DNA of 64,000 nt, taken from the NCBI GenBank assembly GCA_016165875.1, contig JABBOT010000004.1, positions 5,711,351-5,775,350 on the forward strand. The letters are read 5' to 3'. Positions 23,606-35,480 of the stretch are shown piece after piece. Below the pieces are notes generated by a model that worked only from the letters and a program-made list of their open reading frames with translations, was not told where the DNA came from and did not search any database. This DNA is from Acanthopleura granulata (Eukaryota > Mollusca > Polyplacophora > Chitonida > Chitonidae). Each line of letters begins with the position of its first letter. Within the stretch, counting starts at the first letter, position 1. Made by a program: the position numbers and the translations under genes.

Positions 23606-26600
23606 GCTTACCAGTGAGGGGTGAAAAAAAGACGGTGCGTCCAACGGCAGTTACTGTCAGGATAATGTTTATCGCAGAGTGCAGGGTTCGTGGGGAAGAA
23701 GAGAAGAAGCAAGCATCTACTTCGTTCATGCCAACCTACTTCGACTAACCAGTCTTCTCCCTTTGACAGTTTCCAGACCTCGGGTTGGCTGGGATTTTCA
23801 TTCACACTAGACCACACGCGCGCGCACACATACAACAATATAACTTGCCGGGACCGCAGTCAAACACTTTGGAAGCTGTTGCTTCCAGCGCCATGTTCTG
23901 AATGACTGAAACACATACTCTGCTCCGCAATTAAGAATAAGCTAACACCACATTCACATGCAAATGTCACAGACATTTTAATTTCTCCTTATCTATTTAA
24001 ATTACTCACTTTCATGTTACGCCAACATGGAATGCATCTTCCTGCGCACATATAGCAATTACATATACACATGTCACTTTATTCAGATAACATTCCCACT
24101 CATTCGCCCGAACGACGTTTTGACAAAGTCTTGTGGTTTTCCTACTTAATCTCCACCAAGCCCATCTCTTTCGTCCTTCCATGTCCAAATCGTATAAAAA
24201 TTCACATATCGTCTGGCAACGCACACGACACTGAAAATGTACTCCCCAAACCAACACATTTGCGATATGTTGCTTCTCATTCAAGATTTGATAGGGCCAG
24301 CGGCTTGATGGCCAACCACCATTCCACGCCTGTTCTGGACACAACACTTGACGCACTTTCAATGCTTTAGGGTAGCAACTTTTGCGTTCGTTAATGAGCT
24401 CCAACCGTCCATACTTTTGGATTGGGTGCAGCTGATGCATCTAACACACGACACAGCTCACTTGCAGTTCCTCCTCAATGCATTTCAACAAGGCATATAC
24501 TTACAGCGATATTTTGCCTATAACGTGGCGATGGGAGAATACCAGAGGCTGAATGGCCAGAGAAAACACTAGTAGTGTACACGAACACCTCTCCCCTCTT
24601 CTCCAAAAATTTCTGCAGAAATACTCACTGACATATTCATATGACATTGGACGACGTACAACTACAAATTCATCTTCAAAGTTGCTGTCAGAAGAGATAA
24701 TTGTATACACATCTTCAATAAAAACTTCATTTATGTGTATATGGTAACATTACACATAGGATATATGGAATAAAACGTCATTCAACAGAGACCCTTTTCA
24801 AATATAGCCTAAGATATGTTCCAGTTTCAACACAACGCAATACAGAGAGTAATAATACAGCATGAGGACATTGTGCTTTGCAACTGACATTTCACTCATT
24901 CATATGCAAATAAATACCAAACCGGTCATTAATATCACGTCACCACCTCTTTCACGGTAGCAATGTCCTACAAACAGCCCTCAGCGTAAGGCACACGTCA
25001 CACGATATTTTGACATGCGCAATACCATGTTCTTTATTCTATTTCCGGTCACACAATAGTCCCAGACATAATTCTAGACACTTCCACAACAGCACCAGTG
25101 GCAGACTGGTATACACGGAGGACTATGGAGCGGAGATGCTCTTTAACAAACAGTTCGAATCTAACTGGGTCCACAGACAAGAGATTATTTACACCCTACT
25201 CTGATAGTCCATATATATATATGCTTAATTTCAGCACACCAGTCGTAACGATCCAGCACTGAAAGGCGTAGAATCATACAGAAACCTACAATAACGCTGA
25301 ACGTCACATTTACACCTTAACCTTTTAACCCCCCAAATAACACATCTCCCCATTTTATAAGGCACACCCCCCCCCACACACATGAAACACGCCCCTTTTT
25401 AGACACTTCATTAAATAACCAATGACAGATGTCTTCAGTGACGTGACCCTGGGAAATACATCACGTCATTCATAATTTGGAAGTGACATGGCCAGCAACC
25501 TCAACTTTACGAATCCCAGAAATAGAGAATGAACTATAATTAAAAAGCGTTTGAGCCTTTAAAGCCGAACAGAACCGCTTACAAAATCCAAGCATATGGC
25601 GGACTTCTGCGCCTTAGTACTAAAACGGTTTACCACGTAGAGTTTATGATATGCCTCTTACGTTACGGAAAAAAATATGTCCCATGTACCGTGCATAAGA
25701 ACATATGAAATATATTGTCAGATTTTTAAATCCTGTTCCAAATGTTTATTTAATGTCCACAAAGTACACCAAGACGTGTTCAGTAACGACATCTTTAATT
25801 TAAGATGCTTGCACACCTCTCCAAATTTTGCGAATGTGAATTCATCCAGTGGCATGTCTTCTCACTCGACTGAAAACCTTTATATTTGTTTGTATTTAAA
25901 AAGAGAGTGAAGTCAAACCTTCAGTGGGAAATCTCCTGAATACAGACAAATGTGTAGAGCTATCCGAGCTATCTTATCGTGTAAATACATATCCGATATG
26001 AACTGTCTCTACTTCGAATAACTTGGGATAGGAAATTGCAGAGGAGTTAAAATATTGTATGAGTTAAATCATGGAAACCTTTTTAAAAAATATTTCTGAT
26101 TTAAAGATCTTAGATTTACGAGAGAAACACGTAGTAATGCATTCAGCTTTGTGTGTGTACTGTACTGAGAATATGGGCATGGTAGAATATATAGAGCCTA
26201 ATTTTCGTCTTTCCTTATTGATTAAGCCATAGACAAGATTTCATATCCAGGCGCTTGTCACATTCACCAGTCACTTCTGTGATGACGGCAAGAATTAATT
26301 TTCACAAAGGTTAGGCAGTACTGCAATGATTTAGACTAAGAGTTCACAGTTTCTGGTTATACTGATCTGTCGCATTTTGGGGTTAAATTATAATAAAATA
26401 CAAGGCTTGCCTATAAGTTAAACTGGCCTATAAAGTGCAAAAAGGTACATACTTCTCAGACATAACTTTACAAATATAGCTCACAATACCTTGACACTTG
26501 TTTCATAAACAGATCTCACATACCGACACAGCCGTAAACGTTATATGGTAATTGTTAGAGTACTACAAGGTGATAAGAAAAGGGTTTGTTCAACTCTCAG

Positions 26601-27600
26601 ACAGCAATAGGCCTCACACAAGATCAAACAAGCAAACACGAAAACGCTAAGTTCAATACATACATTTGAACAAAATAGGCAAATAGTGCAACTGATAATA
26701 ATATACAAAACAGTACAGATAACTACAAAAATATATAGTTTCTGACTGGTGACAGCGTCCAAATCCGGATGGAATATTCCGGCTTCCAATTTTCAAATCG
26801 AAGAATGACAGTCCAGTAAATGACAAACAGCAGTGGGCACGGTGCGAAGACGAAGGTATCCCATTCCCCGGCAATGTGCAATTTTCCTGTTTGGACGGGT
26901 TGACAAATAACGTCCATGATGCCGAGCTAGCGATGTATGTTTCACTCCTCGGAAATATACACAGTCACTTTCAGGGTAAACTGGGATGAAATGTACGTAA
27001 TCGCACAAAGAAGCAATGAACGATACTACCTCCAAAAGAACGTCTTGAACAAATTAGCAAGTGGCGAAACACAAGGTGTCACAAAGTGCTACATACAGAC
27101 AAATGGAGAACAAAATGACAACATTGTCGAATGGTATGAAAACCAAGCTCCAACAATATCCCAATGAAATCCTGAAGTAGACGCCAATATGACTACCTTC
27201 AAGTGGGCATGAGTGAAATGACTGCGAGCTTTACAGCTTCGTTGCTCATATTTATAGACTAACATAAAGAAAATGCTAGAAAGTTTGATCATAAACATGT
27301 TTACAACATAGGCACATCTTTCCAGAATGTACGCTCTATTTACAATGACACGAAACTGATAAACACAGAAGACTCCAGAACACTCGATTGAATCCCAGCG
27401 CAGGTTACAACGTACATAGAGAGAAAAATGTAGGTCAGACACATACCCGGTTAGCGTGAAAACAAATAAAAAAAAATTCAATCCAGTATCTTAAGGACAA
27501 GGTTAGTAACAATAGTAATGAAAACTGAAGTAATACAGAAAACCCTAACATAGTATTAAGTATAAATAGTATAAATTTTTACCTGCATATTTTTTGTCGT
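23606..27600. other. 4-kb stretch with no convincing gene
   Basis: I see no recognisable domain. Open frames at 24012-24440 (minus) and 24363-24569 (plus) overlap and match no family I know. At 26723-26917 (minus) a frame begins in ATGG context and encodes one hydrophobic segment (PCPLLFVIYWTVIL) before a stop; it could be a first exon but has no clear donor. A poly-C/CA run lies at 25369-25382. Confidence 0.5.
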
Positions 27601-27719
27601 GCGCAAGAGATAATAGACCAGTAGGAGTGCATAATTATGTCGTGCACACGAGATTTTTGTTATGTGGTGCACCCGAGAATTTCACTAAGTCGTGCACGTG
27701 AGATCTTTGTTAATTCTTG

Positions 27720-27932
27720 CTGTCGAGATAAGTATCATATGAAAACAATCAGGATACAGATGTATACAAATGCACTCTCGTGCAAAGCTGATAGGTTTAT
27801 ACATAACTTTTTCATTGGTCAATTATCTCGAGAGCATAACTAGGTAAAGATAGCATTCTTAATAAAGATCCCGGGAGCACGACTTATTTAAATAGACAAA
27901 CGGGAGATATTAAAAAGTCTTGTTATTTTTTT
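27720..27932 (+). repeat. Direct repeat, copy 1 (partner 28255-28478)
   Basis: Shares with 28255-28478 the words CATATGAAAACAATCAGGAT, TATACAAATGCACTCTCG, CTTTTTCATTGGTCA, TTATCTCGAGAGC, GGGAGCACG and AGACAAACGGGA. The two copies bracket the first 46-bp minisatellite. Confidence 0.85.
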
Positions 27933-27934
27933 AT

Positions 27935-28232
27935 TGGTGAGATCACGTCACTGTAAGAAATGATGAGATCCGCTTATGACATACCGCTGGGCGTCATCAT
28001 AAGGAATGGTGAGATCCACTTATTGCTTGACATCACCGCAAGAATGGCGAGATCAGCTTGTGACATACTGCTTGAGATCACGATAAGGAATGGTGAGATC
28101 AGGTTATGAAATAAAGCTTGACGTCACCGTAAGGAATGGTGAAATCTGCTCATGACATACTGCTTGACGTCTCCGTCAGGAATGGTGAGATGAGCTTGTG
28201 ACATACTGCTTGACGTCACGATAGGTAATGAT
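27935..28232 (+). repeat. 46-bp minisatellite, array 1
   Basis: About six units of a 46-bp sequence with consensus parts GAGATCAGCTTATGACATAC, TGCTTGACGTCACC and GTAAGGAATGGT. Units differ by point changes. Two units carry the exact octamer TGACGTCA. Confidence 0.9.
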
Positions 28233-28254
28233 CGTGGACATGAGATCTTCTTGC

Positions 28255-28478
28255 TTTTAAGATAAATAGCATATGAAAACAATCAGGATACAGGTGTATA
28301 CAAATGCACTCTCGCGGAAAGCTGCTAGATATATATAACTTTTTCATTGGTCAGTTATCTCGAGAGCTTGACTTGGTAAAGATCGCATTCTCGCGACGTA
28401 ATTAAGATCACGGGAGCACGGCTTATTTAAAAAGACAAACGGGAAACATTTAAAAGTCTAGTTATGTTTTTATTTTCC
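28255..28478 (+). repeat. Direct repeat, copy 2
   Basis: Second copy of 27720-27932 in the same orientation, about 530 bp downstream, with small gaps and substitutions. Confidence 0.85.
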
Positions 28479-28639
28479 TATTTCCATTCAGGCTTGAATC
28501 TCTATTGTTTTCGTTTGGATTGTTATTATTATTCTGTGCAATTTTGTCCCACGCTTTTGGAGAAAACGGCAAGTCGTTTTTGAGAATTTTTCTGTCGAAA
28601 ATTGTCCTATATAATGCAGTTGTGAACGGTGATTCCAAG

Positions 28640-29025
28640 TATGGAAATTTTAGAAAACCGGAAGTGACGTCTTCGAAACCGGAAGTGGGTACATCTCTAA
28701 AATCAATGAACTTAGATGCATCATAGCATCATCCCAAGGCATGGAGACAAATTTTACATACTCGGAAGTGACGTGAGCAAACTGGAAGAAGTACATTCCA
28801 AAAAAATTCGCCATTTTGGCAAGTTTCAAAATTGTTCTCGTTCACGTAACTTCGCCGCCATAATGCGTTGATAGAAAAACTTTTGAGAGGCATTTTCTTC
28901 CGAACCACTGGTGCCATTGACCTGAAATTTTCAACATGTAGCAACTGTTGCCTCTGAATTATTTGGACAGAAATGAATGCAATGTGTGGACAAATAACCG
29001 GAAACGGAAGTGACGTCATGTGAAA
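28640..29025 (+). promoter_or_regulatory. Cluster of GGAAGTGACGT motifs (ETS / CRE-like composite)
   Basis: CCGGAAGTGACGTC at 28658-28673, CCGGAAGTGGGT at 28679-28690, TCGGAAGTGACGTG at 28764-28777 and CGGAAGTGACGTCATG at 29004-29020. GGAAGTGACGTCA is the known combined site for ETS and CREB/ATF-type factors in vertebrate promoters. No adjacent gene was found, so function is uncertain; they may belong to a decayed repeat. Related CCGGAAGTGACAT lies at 37930 and 47940. Confidence 0.35.
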
Positions 29026-29517
29026 ACGAAAATTTCGAATTTGAGTTTTCTAAATACGCTACCCGACGTAGTTCGACGTCCTCATCATGAATTTGGTCTT
29101 ATTTCTTTCCTACATCACATGCTTTTGTTATAAGTTGCGATCATATTACGAAAGAGCCTAATTTCCCGGACACTTGCACGGCACGTGACTGAAAGCTGTG
29201 AAAACTGTCAATCTCAAGATCGCTCAGTGCTAAGTGCCATATATGTACTATGTGCGTGCTGGGTTATCTCAATAAGTACAGGATCTACAGGGCTTCAACA
29301 TATTACAAAAAGCTGATTTACTATATTTGGAACATTTACTTCTATATGCTATATAATGCATATACAATGCATTGGTATCTAGGATGAGTGTATAGATATT
29401 GTAAGTATGCTACCCAATGTAATATGGCGTCCTGATCACGAATCTTACCTTTTTTTCTTGCGATGTCCTCTTGCGAAAAAGTGTCATTTCCAACATATTT
29501 GCTGGTAACATATATGA

Positions 29518-29705
29518 AACCTGTTCCAGAAGTGAACCTGAAAATGTTGGACTGCAAAGGGCTGAACACCTGCCGTATACGTGCCGATGTCCCTGGCAGC
29601 TGCATTTATTTTATTCAGTATCGACAATGGCTTTCATGCCTGAATGGGTCAACGTATGCAATGAAATGTCTCTTTTGCAACATACACTTGTTCGGATGTC
29701 ATTGA
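29518..29705 (+). pseudogene. Possible chitin-binding (CBM14 / peritrophin-A-like) remnant
   Basis: One frame gives a cysteine pattern like CBM14: NTCRIRADVPGSC, then CLNGSTYAMKC; the expected end of the domain (VSFATYTCSD) is found only after a +1 shift. CBM14 domains bind chitin in secreted proteins. There are no neighbouring exons and the match is weak, so chance is possible. Confidence 0.25.
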
Positions 29706-30424
29706 CTTTATCCAGTGCCTTCAATGCTTTCGCGAGTCCATTATTTGTGTGGAGTGGTGACAATTTAGGCGGGTGTGAGGCTTTTTTGGTACTTTTAAAT
29801 TTTTATCTAGCCTAGTTGTTACAGATGGCTCTCTTTAGACTATCTTCTAGTGGCGTCAATGTAGCGGATAGATTGTCTGGTGTGAGTCATTTTACGTACA
29901 GCGAAATGTGCTTTTTCATAGTATATCTAGTTTTATCCGGTAAACCAAATATTTGAGCTACCCCAAATTACTGGACATTTCGGAAGCATCGGGGCCCTTA
30001 TGCAGTGGTTACTGCATGTATGTCGCATATGTGTCCATTTTATCTGGTTTCTCTAATGCTTGAGTAAAAGCCGTTTTCAGGAGACCCTGTAGGCATCAAT
30101 ATCTGTGTATTTCAGCGGTAATCAGACGCTTAGGCTTTAGGATGCTTAGGCTTTACACCTTTAACTAGACAGGACCTCTTTAACCTCTACACTTAAAGCT
30201 TTCCTCGCCATATCGAATTACACACCTAATCTAGCCATGGACGGCAGTACCACGGTTTCCAGCACATGCGATGCACTTAAAATGAAAATGTCAGCATTGA
30301 CAGGAGTTTATACTGTTCTTGACGCCTGAAGAAACCGTCGCCTCGTTAATACGCCTAATGACTTTATACCACAGAATGTTAGAAAACATACAGTCTAAAG
30401 AAGTACCGGTGGTGAAATCAACTT

Positions 30425-31195
30425 ATGACACAGGTCACCACAAGGAATGGTCGGATCAGATTATGGCATGCTGGATGAGGTCATTTCAAGAAATGGTGAG
30501 ATCATCAAAATGACGTATTGTACGACCTCACGATAACGAATGGTCAGATCAGCTTATGGTGTACTGCAAGACGTCACCAAAATGAATGGTGAGATCAGAT
30601 TATGACATACTTCTTGATGTCACCGTAAGAAATGGTGAGATCAGCTTGTGACAAACTGCTTGACGTCGCGATAAGGAATGGTGAGATCAGCATATGAAAT
30701 ACTGTTTGACGTCACCATAAGGAATGGTGAGATCCGCTTATGATATACTGCTTGACGTCACCGTAAGGAATGGTAAGATCAGTTTGTGGCGTACTGCTTG
30801 ACGTCACGATAAGGAATAGTGATATCAGCTTATCACATATTGCTTGATGTCACGGTAAGGAATGGCGAGATCTGCTTGTGACACACTGCTTGACGTCACG
30901 ATAAAGAATGGTGAGATCAACTTATGACATACTGCTTGACATCACCGTAAGAGCTTGTGAGCTGTACTGCTTGACGTCATCGTAAGGAATTTTGAAATCA
31001 GCTGATGACATACTGCATGACAATCACCATAAAGAATAGTAGATCAGCTAATAACATACTTCATGAAGTCACAATAAGGGTTCGTGAGATTGGCTGATGA
31101 CATACTACACGATGTTACCATAAATAATGTTAGATCAGCTAATGATATTCTTCATGAAGTCAGTATAAAGAATGTTGGATCAGCTCCTGACTAGA
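30425..31195 (+). repeat. 46-bp minisatellite, array 2
   Basis: About seventeen units of the same sequence as array 1, decaying toward the right. Five units hold TGACGTCA exactly. The last units run into the left end of duplication copy A. Confidence 0.9.
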
Positions 31196-33783
31196 CACTG
31201 TGCTCATGGTAGCAAATATAGTTTTGAGTAATGCACCTACTTATATCCTTAATTTGTGTATTAGCCCAAGTTTCCAAAAGCCCGGACTTGTTTTTCTTTG
31301 GTTTGAAATATTAAGTCATAGATATGTAAGGGATGTTGTTACTTTTTTGTGCATATGTTCTTGTTTATTATATTTGTGACGCTAGTCCGTCACGTCGACC
31401 TTAGTTAGGCCCAGCTTTTTGAAAGTTGTCATTTCTTATTAAAATAATGAGGTGCAAGTAGAGTTCTTCACTTGAAAGAAGTCTTTGTTCATGTGATTAA
31501 TGGAAGATGGTAAACTTTATAGCAAACTTCTTTGTGGTTTACTGTCTATAAGATAACTTGGCTGATGTGTACCCATGATTCAGTGGACACCTTGCTCAGT
31601 GTCCGCCATTTTTTATCAGCTTGACAAGGCGAGATCGTGTGACAAATCATTAGGTTATGCTACTGGGATAACCTTAGGAGACATCCCTGCAGGGTCCTGT
31701 CAGCAACTATAGGCAGCATTTGGGGTTTCTTTCTGTCTCTCTGTACCACTTGTATGCGGTGACAATCTCTATAGGTATATTAAAGAACGTCAGTCCAGAG
31801 TGAGCTTTGGAGTCCTTTATTCCACGTGCTTTACATATAACTCAGAATTTTCACCCATATACAATCCGGAGATAATTCTAGTTTGGTCTTCGTTGATTCA
31901 GTTATTTAAAATAGATCTAGTGTAAAAATTATTTTTATTCATTACTTGTCCCTTAAGGTATCTGCACAGAACCCCTGAGTGGAACCATTGGCATTATCCC
32001 AATAATAATCAGCCCGGATATCGCAGTCCAGCGGTGTGGGTAGTCAGACATGGCCTGACTTCTGACCCGGCAACGCTTGATGACACATGCAGACACCGTT
32101 ATACTCGGATATGGGACTCACACACTTTGCACAATGGAACAGCTTTCCAGCGTAGAGAATGTAGTATAAGAGGGATACACTATGGGTACCTGCAGCGTCG
32201 CCTGGCATATGCAAGTACAATTAAGGCTTTCTGCAAGTCTACCAGACTGAGATCCATTCTACAGTGTTACCTTTTTCTGTTATCCATATATATAATAATG
32301 TAACATTATATTCGACTCTCAAAATTTAACCTGGACTTTGTATTAAATCGCCAACTGAACACAAAAATAAAAATGTTCAATTATCCCCTACTTGACTTAT
32401 GCGTTCGACTGCCCAATTCGTTGGTACATCTGGTATCCAAAATATACATTATTGTCGTAACAGTAGGACTCATTTGTATATGATGTGGTGCAAATCATCA
32501 CCTATAAATGGAAACTCAGCTTGTACATTTAAAGGTTCCAGCACCACCTTTTACTGTAATTTGCAAACTACTTTTTTAAAGGTACATGTATGCAAATATC
32601 AAATTACAACCACTTCATTACATACATGCGTATCAAGATAACTATCTGTTTCTGTGGAAAGGGAGAATTTTCAATTTTCCCATTTTTTAAGGTGAGTAAC
32701 AAATCACCCGTTGAAAGATGGACAGACATTAAAGTAGCTGAATTTATTTAAATGTTCAAACCCACCTGGAACAGATAATTGTGTCACTCTGGTGTTTGCT
32801 CCATGGATTACTCTACTTACCATATCCAGTAGTGTAGAGTAACTTCAAGGGTTCCATTCTATACATTATCATTATAGTATTCGACAGGCTTCCTTCATTC
32901 CGCTCAGCAAGGTTCACCATATTGCCCGTCAAAAAACTCACAATACGACTCTTAGAGTTGAATTCCCTCTACGCGGGTATTGAAAGACCACTGATTTTTT
33001 AAAATATTTTTCTGTGATACGCATACCTTCCTTCTTTTATTTATATATGTATATATATAGGTATGGGGTCACTTGCACGAAGCTCTCGAAATTATCAAGG
33101 TAACCAATACCATCGCAACGTTAAGAGGGCTTCTTCCAAATGGACCCAAAAATTAGGATTCAGAGAAATTTAGACACACTCCGTCCTCATATATATATAA
33201 TCACAATACGGTTTCGCAGACATCAATCATGTATGGTTTATTATCTGAGTTCAATTTTTCCAACAGGAATTGTATGAGTTGTCAACCAGTTGTGTCTAAT
33301 TTTGAACAAACGGACCCTAGAAGTGAGCACCAGGTTGTATTTAGTATGTACCAAATTATAGGGTGCCTGACAATTCTTCCCCTAAATTTCAGAAGAATAG
33401 CCACAGGTATTCTGCTTGTAGCAGAACCTTTCAGTACATTTCTGTGATTAGACAGCATACCAAACAATAAAACATGGTATCACATCTGACCACACAAGTA
33501 TTCAGTTGATAAGGCCAATGCGAAATACTCATGCCATATTTAACTGTCCCGCGCAGAATGTCATTGCTTCGGTGATATCCCAATGCATCTTTTTGATGCG
33601 ACAGGGTGCAATGTGCAATTATTAATATTTTTTAATGCACCTTGAAAGATGTCATGTAAACCTGACGCTGCAGCAGTTATAATTTCAACTGAGCAAGGAT
33701 CTAATCCTTCATATGCCCCATGAATAAAGTTTTCTGCACAACTGCACCGAAATGACACAGAGGGTGAGTTTTCAGTAAGAATG
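31196..33783. other. Non-coding left part of copy A, no gene found
   Basis: It aligns in pieces with 40680-43075. A possible small element begins near 33066 (GTCACTTGCACGAAGCTCTCG), matched in copy B at 42470. Otherwise I see nothing. Confidence 0.55.
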
Positions 33784-34054
33784 GGGGCCTCCGTGCTCAG
33801 TCGCTTTTCGCGTTAGCGCAGCGTAATGACCCAGAAACCTCAAACCAATGCGGCCGCTGTGAGTTCAAGTCCAGCTCATGCTGGCTTCCTCTCCGGCCAT
33901 ACTTAGGAAGGTCTGATAGCAGCCAGTGGATGGTCGTGGGTTTCCCGGGGCTCTGCCCGGTTTCCTCCCACCATAATGCTGGCCGCCGTCGTATAAGTGA
34001 AATATTTTTGAGCACGGCATAAAACACCAATCAAATAAATGAATAAATAAATTC
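33784..34054 (+). repeat. tRNA-headed SINE, near full length, copy A only
   Basis: Head GTGCTCAGTCG...GTTAGCGCAGCGTAATGACC, B-box region GTGAGTTCAAGTCC, body GGTTTCCCGGGGCTCTGCCC and CTGGCCGCCGTCGTATAAG, tail CATAAAACACCAATCAAATA and AATGAATAAATAAA. Copy B lacks it at the matching place, so it inserted after the duplication or was lost there. Confidence 0.92.
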
Positions 34055-34138
34055 ATTTAGAATCATGCCTATTAATGGTGCGATTGCTGGGTTCGAACTT
34101 GTTGCTTTCATCTCAGTCATATTCAAAATCAACAAAGG

Positions 34139-34290
34139 GGCCTCCGTTGGCGTGCTAGTTCAGCGCAATGGCCCAGAAGTTAGTTCAACAAAATGGAACA
34201 GAACCTAGTTTAGCACAATGGCCCAGAAGCTAGTTCAGCACAGCTGCAGAGGAACCAGTTTCAGCACAATGGCTCAGAAGCAGCTCACCT
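34139..34290 (+). repeat. 25-bp minisatellite derived from the SINE head, short form
   Basis: About five units of CTAGTTCAGCACAATGGC / CCAGAAG type. The first unit is preceded by CCTCCGTTGGCGTGCTAG, recognisably the SINE head (GCGTGCTAGCGCAGCGTAATGACCCAGAA in related copies). The matching array in copy B is far longer. Confidence 0.7.
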
Positions 34291-35303
34291 ACGCGGTCAC
34301 GCGACGTCAACTTGGGTAATCGCACAAGATACCACTTACATACAACGAACTAGATTTTTGACATCCCTTAATTATGATGCCTCAAGTAATAATTGCTTGA
34401 AGACGCAACCTTCTTCCGCCCTTATTCCAGACGTCTTCCCTGACAGTGGACAGAGTACTCTAGGAAAACACAGAAAATCGCTAACATCTGCAAAAATCCT
34501 GTCAAAATAGACATATAACTGGTATAGTTGGACAGTCGAGAATTTTCGGAATTCTTATTCTTAGTTATAGTTGGATTCAAATAAATCCTCAACCTTAATA
34601 CGGTCTGTTTTGTTGCAGAAGTCTGCATCAAGTCCTTGTATGGAGTACATCGATCCCTAGATCACCTGTCGGCTAAATTGGTGTGGCCTTTATGGTGTAA
34701 TCAGTCAGGTGTGACCAGTCGGCCGGATTAGTCTTCCCTGCAGCATTTGTCCTCGTTCTGAAACGGGATACATGGGAGTATAGAAAGGTAAACAAGGGAG
34801 TCAGTGCTGTAATAAAGGTACGTAAGGTTCAACACGGTGAATACTAAACCGGAGTGTATAGTTAGGGTTTCACGAAATGCTGGCCCATTTTCGATTTATT
34901 GTTGCTATAACTTATTGCTGGTTTCAACTCGGAGAATTGCTTGCTTTTATAACGTGTTATTGTATGTTCCAGTTCTATTAAAAAAAATAAATAGCTCTTT
35001 TCCATTAACCAGCTTACCAGATCTTGCTGGAAGCATTATAACATCAAACGATATGCAGTGCTTGAAGGTGTGTGTACCAAATGTGTACAGTGCTTACAAC
35101 TGGGTAAATTGTTGTCTAGATTATAATATCTACTCAGATCACCAGATCTAGTTCTTTCACTGTCGTTAGTTTCCACTTTTCTTTTTCGTCGTCGATCCTG
35201 TCAACATTGCAGAAAAAAATTATCTCCAACGCAAAGCAAACATGCTAACACTAATCAGTGCACTAATGCATGTTTTGTTTTTTTATTAAACAGGAAAAAC
35301 ACG

Positions 35304-35480
35304 ATGCTCACCTTCCAATTACGAAAAAATGAAGCTAAAGAAAAGAATTCTTTACATTCTGTTGACAGCCACATGTATATCTGTCTGGTTGGCGATGAAA
35401 TGGTCTTCAGGGCCCTTGATTCAAACACTTTACAACAGGCCTGTGTGTTCACATGTCGGTGTCTCTCAGAGAAACGTTAA
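35304..35480 (+). promoter_or_regulatory. Upstream ORF overlapping the GT17 A start
   Basis: An ATG at 35304, 14 bp after a TTAAACAG acceptor-like site, opens 58 codons that end at 35480, overlapping the GT17 start (35329) in the +1 frame. Such overlapping uORFs usually lower translation of the main ORF. In copy B the same ATG is stopped after five codons. Confidence 0.45.

Noticed and set aside
24012..24440. 142-codon ORF on minus, with an overlapping plus ORF at 24363-24569
   Set aside because: No motif, no splice partners and no family resemblance; kept only as part of the gene-free stretch.
27935..31195. Regularly spaced repeats considered as a CRISPR array
   Set aside because: Repeat and spacer are not separable: the whole 46-bp unit repeats, as in a minisatellite, in a eukaryotic genome.
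34837..35151. 104-codon ORF before GT17 A, conserved in copy B at 44272-44607
   Set aside because: Conservation follows from the recent duplication; the peptide has no recognisable domain. The region is more likely 5' UTR or intron.
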